Assembly: GCA_002803225.1 (NCBI GenBank)
Contig: NXFV01001881.1
Location: 1-33,629, forward strand
Length of the DNA: 33,629 bases
Source of the DNA: Gamarada debralockiae
Taxonomy: Eukaryota > Ascomycota > Leotiomycetes > Helotiales > Hyphodiscaceae
Direction of reading: 5' to 3'
The position numbers were made by a program, and so were the translations under genes. Of this stretch, positions 1 to 10,802 are shown piece by piece. The notes under the pieces were generated by a model, which was given only the letters and a program-made list of their open reading frames with translations, did not search any database and was not told where the DNA came from. Positions within the stretch are counted from its first letter, which is position 1; every line of letters begins with the position of its first letter.

Positions 1-77
1 GGGGGGGGGGGCCTAAATCACGACCTGACAAGAACAATGTTCAAACGCACGTGAATTCGAGTGAATGTGATCATTCC

Positions 78-512
78 TTACTCAGCCTTGGCTAGCTTCT
101 CAACCTGCGCACGCATCTCCTCTTCCTTCCTCTTCATTTCGGGGCTTAATGCCTCGCCAAAATCTTCACTTTCAGCAATCCTCCTCACCTCGGTCACAGC
201 TCCTTCCTTGAAAGGGCACTTAATCGCCCAGCTAACAGCCTCTTCTATATCCTTCACCTTCAAAATCCACCATCCTGAGACAAGCTCGTTCGTAGGAAAG
301 GGGCCGGATTGAATGGTGGGAGCACTGGAATTGTGGAAGGCAATCCGGCGGCTATCACGAGAGCTGGCCAGAAGGCCTTCACCTGAATGCATAATGCCGG
401 CTTCAACCATAGTAGCGTTGTAGGCGGCCATCGCTTCGAGGACGTCGGTGGTGGGTGTGAGTCCGCTTTCTGTATCAGAGTTGGCGCGGACGAAGATGAT
501 AAAACGGGGCAT
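78..512 (-). CDS. YCII-domain (DGPF-like) small protein
   Basis: A 144-residue single-exon protein. I place the start at the ATG at 512 (MPRFIIFVRAN), because the family begins directly with this beta strand; the frame stays open to 605, but those 31 extra residues look like untranslated leader. Near residue 67 it has the SGPF turn followed by ELVSGWWILKVKDIEEAVSWA, which matches the YCII/YciI-related fold: the DGPF-type turn, then strand, then the helix ending in a Cys-Pro. The C-terminal 25 residues are charged and probably helical. YCII proteins form small ferredoxin-like dimers; fungal members are mostly uncharacterised, and enzymatic roles are assigned only in a few bacterial relatives. 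No signal peptide or membrane segment is visible, so it is probably cytosolic. The family call is firm; the biochemical role is unknown. Confidence 0.85.
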   Translation of the reverse strand: MPRFIIFVRANSDTESGLTPTTDVLEAMAAYNATMVEAGIMHSGEGLLASSRDSRRIAFHNSSAPTIQSGPFPTNELVSGWWILKVKDIEEAVSWAIKCPFKEGAVTEVRRIAESEDFGEALSPEMKRKEEEMRAQVEKLAKAE

Positions 513-605
513 GTTGGGGAATTGAGTGGAGATTTGAATGATTCGAGTTGAATAGATCGATGATTCGAATAGACTGATTATTTCAATTGAGAAACAGAGT
601 GGCAA

Positions 606-1905
606 GGAACCGGTTCTTATATAGTTATTTTCTCTAAAGCCACAGTCCTGGAATTACCTTGGAATTTTACAGCAACCTCTTGGCCATGAACTTCGCGTTA
701 ATGGATCTGCACAATTCGTAGGCAGCAGCAGGCAGCGCGTAAGAGTCACGAAGTCTTGTGACTGCAGATGAGGGGTTTGAAGGAATGATTAGTGATCCCG
801 TCTTACGAACGGACGGAATTCTAATGTAATTTGGTAGTGGCAGCCTAGAAAGGTACGCGGCAGCCTATTATTGCCCGACTTTCTGGGCCAGAACTTTTTG
901 GGCAGGAACGCCAAAAATCAAAACAAAGTAATAATGTTAACAAATACAATTATTCGATTGTAATATTCGAGATAATTACTCTTGAGATATATTATAATCA
1001 GAATCAAGAGGTGTATTTTATTATAGATTACTATAAGTATATATCACTTCCGCCCTGGCTAGGTATATAATACATCAGACAAAGCCCCTGTTTTAGTAAA
1101 TTCTGTCCTTGAACTCGCTCGAAAACTCCGCCTTCTACTATCCCCTGTCAAAAAGACAGCGAGGAAGTTCAACGAGGTATACAACAATAACGAGGAATTA
1201 ATCTCATAGCCTTCGACGGGAAGCTACGACGAGACTCTCACTAACAAAATCCACTTGGCGAATCCGATTATGAAAGCGCTATTTTATAGTGTTCCTTTTA
1301 TAACATATCTAACGCTCACGGATAGAGGCTTAAAGGTTAGCCTGGATAGTCGGTATTAAGTACGAATAATATGCCGATTCCAGGAATATATGCGTCGGAC
1401 GAGTTTGGCGAGACTATTTTATATTAAGTACGTTTTCGCCCAATTTACAACGTCTTGTCCTTCCTAGGGTTGAAGTACGCAGCGATCAGGTCTATCGACT
1501 AAGTGGCATTTGGAGTCTTTGCAGAACAATTGTTCCATTCTACTTGCCGTTTCAATTGCATATGTCCCCGATCCAACCAAGTTCCCAAGTGCAGCCGCTG
1601 ACGGTACAGGTGCTGGTACGGCATTTATCCCAGCATATCTATCGTAGTAAGACTGCCGTTCGAGGAAGCGGTCGACCCAGACCCTGATATTTCCCGTCCG
1701 GCCACTCTTAATCAGGAGCAGAGTATCTTTAGAAATCTCATCCTTTATTTCTTAGCTGCTGCCGAAAATCAGAGAATTGAGCGAAATTGAAAGCATGTAG
1801 ATTAATTTATGACATTAAGATTTTAGACGCCCCTCTATTTATATTTCCCCAATATTAAACCATACCAACACCCTAGTCCATCCCATCCCATGCATACCGT
1901 ATATC
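606..1905. other. Gene-free spacer with AT-rich, probably RIP-damaged block
   Basis: No coding region could be supported. About 900-1080 is strongly AT-rich with many TATA/ATAAT runs, and 1080-1750 is broken in all frames, though it keeps short gene-like stretches. This looks like a decayed repeat or old coding sequence altered by C-to-T mutation. I could not assign it to a transposon family, and I found no terminal repeats. Confidence 0.4.
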
Positions 1906-3418
1906 TCAAATAAACCTCGCCGACCAAACTCCCTGCGCCAGCGTACTCTCTGCCATCTGTCCATCAACAAACCGATAAAACCTTACCTGATCCTGCCATG
2001 CTACAGCGGCGACTTCCTCACGTACAGCATCACTCGGCAACCATGTCAGATCATGTAGAGGTGTCTCAGTCCACCCTACAGTCGTGATTCCAGAAGTGGA
2101 ATTCTGTACGAGGTTGACCCGGCCGACTTTGGAAAAGTCTGACGTCGAGGCATTCCTGCCAGAGAATTGGTATATGAACTTATCTTCACCGGTGAAGTAG
2201 GTGCGTAAAATATCACTGGTTGGCTGCCATGTCGATGCGAGGCTTGTGAGGGGGTTCCAGTGCGGAACTGTGACGGTTGTTATGGGCTCAGCTGTGGATA
2301 AATGTTAGCTTGCGCTCTTGGCCGTTGAAAGATGCGAAAGGCTGTTGTAAGGACTTACGACTCCACCACATGTTGGTGTCCCATTGCACGTTGTAAATCG
2401 CCTTTGTCGTCGCATCCACATATTGCACGTTGACAGATCCATTGCTACCGATTGCGGCTGCTCCAATACTACTTCCCACCAAAGCTTTGCCTGAGATAGT
2501 GTGCCCCCGATCCCAAGTTCCATCTGCGGGGTTGCTCGACACTTGGGTCACGTAGTGGTCTGAATTGAGGTAGTACACAAGGAAGCTTCGACTAGAATTG
2601 CTGTATACAGCTGCGAGGTTTGAGTCGTCTGACAACGGAAATGTATCGTTCTTTGTTATCGAATCGTTAAACTCAGTTGTACATGAATAGGCTGAAGAGC
2701 AGCTGATATTGGCTAGGATGATGGCTGTGTCCTTGATGTAGAAGAGGTTGAGGTAGATTTTGCCATCGGTGCCCAGCATGCTGGTTGCTGACATTGAAGC
2801 ATCCAGTTCTGGAGTGATAGAAAGATTCAAGGTCTGTTCCGCGCCCCAGGTTGCGCCGTCAGTGTTGATTCTAAAGTTGACGTCGCCAGTAGTCTTGTTT
2901 GTGTAATAGAGCTGCATATTCCAATCCGTGCCATTTTCGCCAGCAAAGACTCCAGAAACTGTTATTGCAGGTAATCTAGCAATGGTTTTGCTTCTCAACT
3001 TCAAGCCGACAACAACCCCAACTATAACCCCAACGATTACAGTAGCGATGCAACCGGCCATGACGTAAATAAAGATTTGACGTCGTATACCACAACATCT
3101 GCGCTGAACTCGGGCAGGCGGGGGCGGAGGCTTCTGGAGGTTGTTTAGGTTCGTACTGAGTTCTGACATAGTGCCGTCATTGATCGGGGTTTGTCGTCCG
3201 GTAGGCGGGTTCGCAGTGAGGGGTGATACTGTGTCATAGGTCCTTGGGCTTTGCATCTCAATGGAAGCGACGTAAGGAGGCAACTGCGTTTCTACCACCG
3301 TAGGATACCTCTCCTCATCTCCCATTACATATCGCGAGGTGGCCGGTGATGATACGGTGCTTGCTGATGCTTCGTAATTATATGATGGTGGTTGAAAGTG
3401 GTCGCGTTCTTGCGCCAT
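1906..3418 (-). CDS. Single-pass membrane protein with fucose-lectin-like beta-propeller ectodomain
   Basis: Two exons, 3418-2359 and 2291-1906, with a 67-bp intron (GTAAGT donor at 2358, CCACAG acceptor ending at 2292), giving 481 residues. The start at 3418 (MAQERDHFQPPSYN) opens a proline- and serine-rich cytoplasmic segment of about 115 residues. A Cys-Cys and basic cluster (RVQRRCCGIRR) follows, then one hydrophobic helix (IFIYVMAGCIATVIVGVIVG, about residues 115-137). The rest is extracellular: repeated short blades with W, NGT/NKT glycosylation sites and 'G(S)NGSVNVQYVD' type strands, as in the fungal fucose-specific lectin family (PF07938 type). The second exon adds the last blades (PHWNPLTSLASTWQP, VAAVAWQDQVRFYRFVDGQ). 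It is probably a type II cell-surface protein; sugar binding is inferred. The downstream exon is intact to a TGA at 1906-1908. The propeller call is fairly sure, the sugar specificity not. Confidence 0.75.
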
Positions 3419-5869
3419 GAGGAACTTGTCGTCGCCGGGCTACGAAATTAGCAAGAGCTACCTGTGTGGGACAATATGTGTATGTACCAAGTAAGAGTCC
3501 GACATATTAGGGAATATCGTGATTGTGCTGCTTCTAGGAATGCACTGGAGATGAGGGATGTAGAGGTAACGACCGTTGATACATAAAACAAAATTCAAGG
3601 AACAGTAAAGAACGTATGTGTCATAAATTCATAGAAGCGATCAAAATGAGTGAAAGTACTGTGAGATAAAGAACGTAGAAGCAAAATATTCTAGAAGCTT
3701 TCTTAAGGAATCTACTAGCCATGCCAAAACGAAATCAGAGAAGACAATGAACAACGGATTATGCCGGTTGATGACAAGGTTAGTGTCGCTGAATTAGACC
3801 CTGGAAAACATGATACGAACGGTGTATTATAGGGGTAAAAAAGTCAAAAAAGAAGAGAAGGCTGAAAAAACTTGTGATACCCCAGATACAGCTGAAACAA
3901 CGATACGCAGATTTTGAGAAGCAGCCTTGTAGTAACCCCGGATAATATGATTTGAACTATGAAGCTGGCCCAGATATTTGGGCTGTGCATGCTCGATTAG
4001 TCCTGAAATTCATGCAACTAGTAAAGGAGAGTTTTGGAAAACTTAGTCCCGAGGAGGCTGTCGCCACACAAACCTTAACTTAAAACCAGTTGCAGATAGT
4101 GCTGATCATGCCGAGGCCGTCAGCCTTGATCTCCGGCTTAACCAAGTATCGCGAATCCACGCTGCCTTCGCTATTCACTGTGCTTAAAAGCATATGGGCC
4201 AGCATCCCATGGAGATCTTTTCACTTGCTATAGTTACTAAGACTACAATTTCACCATTGTTGTAGACTTTTTGGTCGTGAGCTATCTTTAAGGGGCATAA
4301 GAAGATGCCATTTCGCGTCAGAATCGAAGGGATTTTTTTAATGGGCTAGGGGGTCAATCGCCGACACAGTTATCGGGCCGATGTCACGTGAAATCGATTG
4401 CTCTAGTCAGGTACCATGCAAAACATTATGCTAAGACTGACTTAAGACATCACGTCCCTCAAATAAATATCTTTGGGTTTTGTTTTCTTTACTTTGACGA
4501 TCCTTTATCTTAGGCATTTTTTTGCGTTGGAGGAAAGACTTTTAAGGACCAGTTCGGTTAAACATCGGGCACTATCCTCCGATACAACCAAGAACATCAG
4601 TTTCCGTGGGAAATGGTTGGTTTATAGTTACACGCCCTTCAACGTGATACCTCCTTTCCCCAGAAACCCCCTCCCCTGCAGCGTCAAATAAGCGTTTAAA
4701 CGACACTGCGGAGAGTTCAAATTCTCTCAGTAAAATACTCTGTAATACATAAAAACTACTTCTACCCTCGCTCGCACCTCATACCATTCACGATGGCACC
4801 ACCCTACTCAACATCCCCAAATCCGACCGCTTAACTCAGTGTCCTGTGCATCTGTTCATTAAGTGCGTACATCTTGGCCGCTGGTGCATATGGCTGATAT
4901 GCCTATACTTATGAAAACTTCATATCGTTACTCGGGATTTTATTTGATCATGGGGGATAATATTGGCTGTCTTGTCGCTGAGGCAGTGACAACCAACATG
5001 ACGGTCACTTGGGCATCTTTGATTGATCCTGCTATGCTTTGCTTCCGAAAGGATAAGTTCATGCAAATTTTGTATGCGAAATACCAAACACCTCAAGATT
5101 CTATTACGACTCCATTTCTAGTCATTGTCAGATTAATCCGAACCCGCACGTTGTCAATCGACTGTTGAACGACAACCTACCCTCTTCATGAATATCGAAC
5201 CACACCACTGGGCGCCTGCCCTTGATTGAACCCCCAAGCCTGCGCGGCAAAATATTCATCCTTTCCTGTTACCTAGGAATCCATCTTCTCGCCCCCAAAC
5301 TTTGTCTTAACTGTATCGCCCCTTCAAGCGGCTTGTGCCACTGCCGGCGTTGACTCGCGAATGACATCCATTCTACAGTTGGAATCTTGGGGAAGATACC
5401 GAGTTTGAGAACTGTTTTGCCTGCATAGAGTGGGTTCCCTGATTTAATTGGACTGTGATTCTTTTTAGGACTGTCCGCGTTGGTGGAGTTTCTGCTGAAC
5501 GTACTTGTACATCGCAATTGAAGTTCGAATCTGCAATGGTTATGACCAGGCTCCATAGTTCATCACCAAGCCAATCGAGTACAGCGCCGTACTTTTAACA
5601 CCTTTGCACCTATTTTATTAGTAGCAGTACTTATACAAAGGAAAAATTTGCTTTTCGAAAATTGGTTTTAAGACTACCTTCTTAATCAGGCCACTAATCG
5701 TACACCGAACACTTGTAGCATTAGGCTACAGATTGCTAAGAGAGCCGCTATTTCACGAGCGAGATTAGGAACCGGCCTAAGGAAGGCAGCGTTCTCTCGT
5801 AAAACCGTGACCTCTTCGAGTACCGTATTAATTGCTTTATAAGACAGTTCATTCTATAAGAAATATCGA

Positions 5870-6020
5870 TTTTAAAAGCCACATAAAGTTTAAAAAATAA
5901 AACGATTTATATAATACTTATTCAAATTATTTTATAATAATTTTTATAATAAATTTTTTTTTAAGGTGTGGTGTATAATCGATTATATATAGTTGCTTTT
6001 AAAAGCAATTAATACGGTAC
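5870..6020. repeat. AT-rich palindromic block
   Basis: This stretch is almost entirely A and T. It includes a perfect 14-bp palindrome TATAATCGATTATA near 5974-5987 and a perfect 16-bp palindrome TTGCTTTTAAAAGCAA at 5993-6008. No coding potential. It may be the end of a repeat destroyed by RIP, or a cruciform-prone AT island. Confidence 0.5.
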
Positions 6021-6782
6021 GCAAGAATTGTGCAAGCAGATAAGTTTGTTGCCAGATGTTTCATATGGTGATACACCAGCACAGGATTATGCCGAAGCCC
6101 GCAGTAGAGAAGGAGGTTCATACGAGGACCGAGATCTTGTACGCTCGACAACATCACAATCTCGCGGCTATGCTTCATGGGTCATAGCTCTCTGTAGATG
6201 CCTCTATAATCGTAGACGGAAGAAAATGAAAAATCCTTGCCTTCCTTGTCCTATCGGAGTACTGTTCCGGTGCTACCGTACCTGGACGTGCTCTACACCC
6301 CAAGGTCTTGCACTCCGCAGCCGTGCGCTCCGCTGCCCGGCAGCTCCTTTGCCGTGAATGGCCTCCTTATGCTCTGGTATGCCTTCAAGCTTCTGCTGCC
6401 CCTACTGCTCATGCTGAACGGGGTAGGCCCAAGGGTGCGCATTGCAAATGGCGCCAGACGAAGGTACAGTACCCGTTCACCCAGCCCGGAGACATCGTGA
6501 TTCGTGGCCACTGTCCATGATTATTCCGTCAATCGTAACTCGTCGATGCTAACATCTACCTGTGATGCCCCAATTACTACTACTTAAAGATTCAAACTGT
6601 CTCTCCATCATGCATGAATTATCGTCGCCTCTTGAAAACATCGAATGCTCTCATTCCAATACCTTACTCCACTGCCCTCAACGCTACAGGACGGAAAATC
6701 GCCAAATCAATTAAATACCACCGCCTCCATGCAGTTCAAGGCCGCCGTCGTCCACATAACTCAATCTTTGCAAAGGTCAATA

Positions 6783-6956
6783 CAGTAAAACCTGGATATA
6801 AGAATACCCCTATTAAAAACCTTAGTGATATTCTTAAATTCTCTGGTCCCGCAGGGAATTTTTTGGTGAGGCCCACCACTTTGCTAAGAATATCCTCTTA
6901 ATATTCTTATTTTTTTTTTGCGGTCTCGAGCATGTTCTTATATCCAGGTTCTGCTG
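6783..6956. mobile_element. 174-bp MITE with CAG...CTG ends and TA target duplication
   Basis: The left end (6783) starts CAGTAAAACC and the right end (6956) ends ...GGTTCTGCTG. As inverted repeats the two ends agree at 20 of 22 positions, including an exact 16-bp core AACCTGGATATAAGAA. A TA dinucleotide lies directly outside both ends (6781-6782 and 6957-6958), the target duplication of Tc1/mariner/pogo elements. There is no ORF. Inside is a second stem, TAAGAATAT (6885-6893) pairing with ATATTCTTA (6901-6909). It is a non-autonomous element; CAG termini suggest a pogo/Fot-like parent (inference). Confidence 0.85.
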
Positions 6957-8512
6957 TACGTCGAATCCGACCGTGATCAAGGACATACCCAGCTATCACT
7001 CGGTAACATGGTGGAGATCTTGCCATCTCAGGGAGATCCCAGCATTTACGAACTGTTGGGAGAACGGCTTCACGTGGGATATGAATATACGAGCGTGATT
7101 CAAGAACTCCCTTCCGTACAACACAACTTGGGTGTGCTGCGGGTGTAAGGATGAAGGTTGGACTTATGTGAGCGGTCTTGACAGAACACAGCTTCGGCTG
7201 GTTAAGGTAAATTGCGTATGGTTATTGCAATGGGATGAAAGGGACAGAGGTGCCATACACGAAAGATATTCTAAACGAGAGACCTGAGACGATAAATCCG
7301 GTCAATGCGGACAATAACAATGCTGAGCGGGGTACTCTGAGATTTAGATGAACTTATTTTTTGTAACCAAACAAGCTACTTGCATTGGATCAATTTGGTA
7401 AAGGAAAACTACCAGCAGGCCACAGGAGAGGGCCATAGTTGGGAGGAGAGAAGAGCAATGTTCAAAAATATCGCTTCGCCCAGCTCTGAAAGCCCGCAGT
7501 ACAAACTTTCGGTGTGATTTGAGACGAGGCATCTCGTGATCTGACTTGATGGCAGAATGAGCCGTCACATGGCGCGAAGGCCCAGGAGCAGTGAGAGAAG
7601 CTGCCTGGCGGGATTGGGGTTGATATTAAAGATGGCGTTCATACCGCGTGGCTTCTCCAGACTCCCCACTTCCCCAGATCCTGTCAGGCACAACGGCTTG
7701 AAACCTTGAGCTTAAAGGAGGGGGTCGGATTGGTTGGAAATCCGAAACAAAACAGGAGAAACTTTCCACGGAATTTTCTCGGCTGATCAGAAACCCGAGA
7801 TCCGTGCCTGCCCCCGCATCCCTAAATGAAAAGTTTCTCCGCCAGCCAGCGACACAACGTCTTTCATCCCACCTCATGACGATCGTTCTCTGTTCTGGGA
7901 AGTCCCGCATTGCGATCAATTAGAATAGGCGCTCCACTACGTTCGAGGTCCCTGCTCTTCCTTTCCTCTTCCAGTGTCTAGTGGTCTGCGAACGATCGAC
8001 CATTGTTTGTTGCGACGTGCAGGTTGTGGGAGTGCTGCTGGTAGTTTCCAGTACGGCCCCTCAAATCAATTATTCAATTGTCGAGGTTCAAGTGCCTGAA
8101 ACCTCTTTCCAACAACTCAGCAGAAAGTCGCAATCAGATTCCACAGCGGAGGGCGTTATCTCAGCTCAAACCATGTTTACGATGGATTTCAAAGGCCCTA
8201 TGCGGGACTTCGGAAATGACAAACTTTGTGAGATGTCATTCATCTAACTGCCACGATTCATGAATCTATCCTCCATACTCAAGCCATGAGTAATGCTCCT
8301 TCATGTCCCGTCATTCGTGGAATCAGATCCATCCAATAAAATCCAATTTATATTCACGAGACCACCTTTTTCGAGTAAAATGACACCGAAAACGGCTGTC
8401 AATGCGCCGAAGATACTGACCCTTCTGGAAATCATATGAATCAAGGAGTTCATAAGGTTGCCAAGAAATCTTCATCTGTTCTTCAGGTCAATTTTGTCTC
8501 AACTCCTTCAAA

Positions 8513-10226
8513 ATGAAGTTCGCTTTGTCCCTCATTTTGGCCTTCGTGCTACCTTCTCTTATTGTCGCACAGCTTTCTGGTACTGTTGGTCCTCTTACCT
8601 CAAGAGCCTCCAAGGCTGCCACTAAAACATGCAACATTCTCTCATACGGTGGTGTTGCATCTGCCACAACTGACAATTCTGCTGCAATTGCGTCGGCATG
8701 GGCTGCTTGCATCGATGGAGGCGAGGGCAAGTTACTTTCTACCCTGGATTTTACACCGCTTACATTGTAAAGTCTATATTCCTTCCGGAAACTATGGTCT
8801 GGCAAACTGGATCACCCTTACTGGTGGCAGCAAAATCTCGATCAATTTGGAGGGGATCATCTATCGAACAGGGTGGGCCGACCTCAATGACTCTGGAAAT
8901 CGAGACTCAGGTAATATCTAGGACTGCTGGCGGAAACATGATCTACATCGAGCATACGACCGACTTTGAGTTTTACAGTGGTACTTCAGCAGGAGCAATC
9001 CAAGGTTATGGCTATCAGTTTGCAGAGAGTACGTTTCCAGTCCGTTAATTTTGTCTCGTGGATAAGCGCTGACCCTCTATAGATGGCGAATATGGGTCCG
9101 TTTCATCCTTCGCCATGAAGCTCTTCTTACTGATGTTACCAGACCGCGGATCCTGCGCCTCTACGAAGTAGTGGACTTCTCAGTTCATGACATCGTCCTT
9201 GTCGATTGTAAGCAACCCTTCGTCGTCTAATTGGATCTCAGCTAACCATATATATAGCACCTCAATACCATCTCACGCTTGACACCTGCACAAATGGAGA
9301 AATTTATAACATGGTTGTCCGTGGCGGAAACGAGGGAGGTTTGGATGGAATTGACGTGTGGGGGACCAACATTTGGGTGCATGATGTTGAAGTCACGAAT
9401 AAAGATGAATGCGTTACTGTCAAGGTATGCCCCAGAAGATGCCTAAGTTGCGTCTGCTCAATTCATCCAGAGTCCAGCCAGCTACATCATGGTGGAAAAC
9501 GTCTTCTGCAATTGGTCCGGTGGATGCGCCATTGGATCTTTGGGCGCAGATACTGGTATGTCGGCCACTTCTTCATCGCTTATTCCGCTAACCGTCATCA
9601 GATATCGAATATGTGGAGTACAATCACATCTATTCTCAGAACTGCAACCAAATGTTCATGATCAAGAGCAATGGTGGAAGTGGATCGCTCTCCAATTGCG
9701 TTTTTAACAATTTCATGGGCCATGATAATGCCTATACCCTCGACCTCAATGCGTACTGGACAGACGAAACTTTGGCTGCCGGTAATGGGGTGGAGTATTA
9801 TGACTTGAGTTTCAACCACTGGCACGGCACATGCTCAGATGGCGCCACGAGAGCTCCGATCCAGCTTTTGTGCCCCTCAGAAGTTCCTTGCTACGACATC
9901 ACCATCACTGCATTCTACATCTGGACGGAGACCGGATCGGTTGAATATTACAAGTGCGAGAATGCCTATGGAACTGGTCCTTGCTTGAACGACGGAAGTG
10001 ACTACACCACCTATACATCGACTGGTACTGTCACGACGATGAGGTAAGAGACATGTCTTCAGTGACTAACGTTTAGATACTAATGTTTTGATGTAGCGAT
10101 TACAGCTATACGACCATGGCTGGTGAGATCTCTTCAGGTCTAGGTATCACCCAGAGCATCCCCATCCCAACCATTCCCGCTTCTTTCTTCCCAAGCATTT
10201 CGCCTTATAGCACGCTCTTGGGCTAG
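8513..10226 (+). CDS. Rhamnogalacturonase, glycoside hydrolase family 28
   Basis: Nine exons: 8513-8726, 8773-8872, 8922-9028, 9083-9095, 9143-9207, 9258-9424, 9471-9555, 9602-10043 and 10097-10226. They join to 440 residues, the usual size of fungal rhamnogalacturonase A. A secretion signal covers about residues 1-19 ([19 protein letters not shown]). The mature start [21 protein letters not shown] and the block [13 protein letters not shown] are typical of the enzyme. The right-handed parallel beta-helix carries [26 protein letters not shown] (residues 212-222) and [16 protein letters not shown] (236-251), the acidic active-site region of the family, followed by [13 protein letters not shown]. 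It hydrolyses galacturonosyl-rhamnosyl bonds in the pectin backbone outside the cell. Intron 1 (8727-8772) has a GC donor (GCAAGT); exon 4 is only 13 bp. The C-terminal tail [19 protein letters not shown] matches the family. No frame breaks. Confidence 0.95.
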
Positions 10227-10802
10227 TTCTTCACGGCCTAGGAGCCACCCCATGTGAAAGAACCGTCCGTTGGCACAGCATGGGGATGTCTCTGTCGGAA
10301 TGGCGCTTCCATCTTCTCAAACATGGTTTGCGAAAAGTGTTAATTCACTGTTCATATTTTTATTCTCCGTCGGTGACCTCAGCTATTTTGTATATATTGG
10401 TGTTTGTACATATCTTTTAACTAGAGCAATTCAATTTTAGGCATCCGCACGGGTCTTGTGAAGTTCATATCAAAGCTTTTGGAGGAACTATAAATAAGTC
10501 TTTACGAGATCGTCGGGACGTTCCTCTGCAAGCTGATGTCCAAACTTCAGCTCTTGATACTCCACATTTCCCGCGACTCTCTCCATCTGATTTTTTCACC
10601 TCATTGCCAATGAATGCTTCTATCCAACGGCTAGCACTGGCATTTGCAATGTGTTCTCTGCGGTTTCTTGTTCGCCTCCACATTTTGCTCTGTGGTGAGA
10701 TCTTCCTCCTGTGTCAATCCTCAATCATTCTTGCTTCCCGGGATACTCACATGGGGCAGCTTGAATTCTCGAGTCTCTAGGCTCTCGAGCTCTCTCGACG
10801 CC
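10227..10802. other. Spacer after rhamnogalacturonase
   Basis: About 575 bp without a supported gene. The minus strand around 10600-10680 reads RTRNRREHIANASA, faintly like the segment of P450s after the F-G region, so it could be a further scrap of the neighbouring P450 pseudogene. The similarity is too weak to claim. Confidence 0.3.

Larger units (their letters stand above)
3419..8512. other. 5-kb gene-free region (repeat relics, MITE)
   Basis: No open frame in this stretch has a recognisable domain or a convincing spliced structure. It contains the AT-rich palindromic block at 5870-6020, a somewhat GC-richer segment at about 6030-6520 with only short overlapping frames, and the MITE at 6783-6956. 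The last 250 bp before 8513 serve as the rhamnogalacturonase promoter; CCAAT occurs at about 8330 and a TTTATATTC box at about 8347. I see nothing else I can name. Confidence 0.5.

Noticed and set aside
1080..1750. Possible LTR or transposase relic
   Set aside because: No terminal repeats, primer-binding site or catalytic motif could be identified; too degraded to name.
4715..4735. tRNA-like T-arm (GAGAGTTCAAATTCTCTC)
   Set aside because: The stem pairs only with an eight-base loop, and no acceptor, D or anticodon arms can be drawn around it.
6028..6520. Cluster of overlapping short frames in a GC-richer patch
   Set aside because: Frames on both strands are of similar quality and none shows a domain or ordered splice sites.
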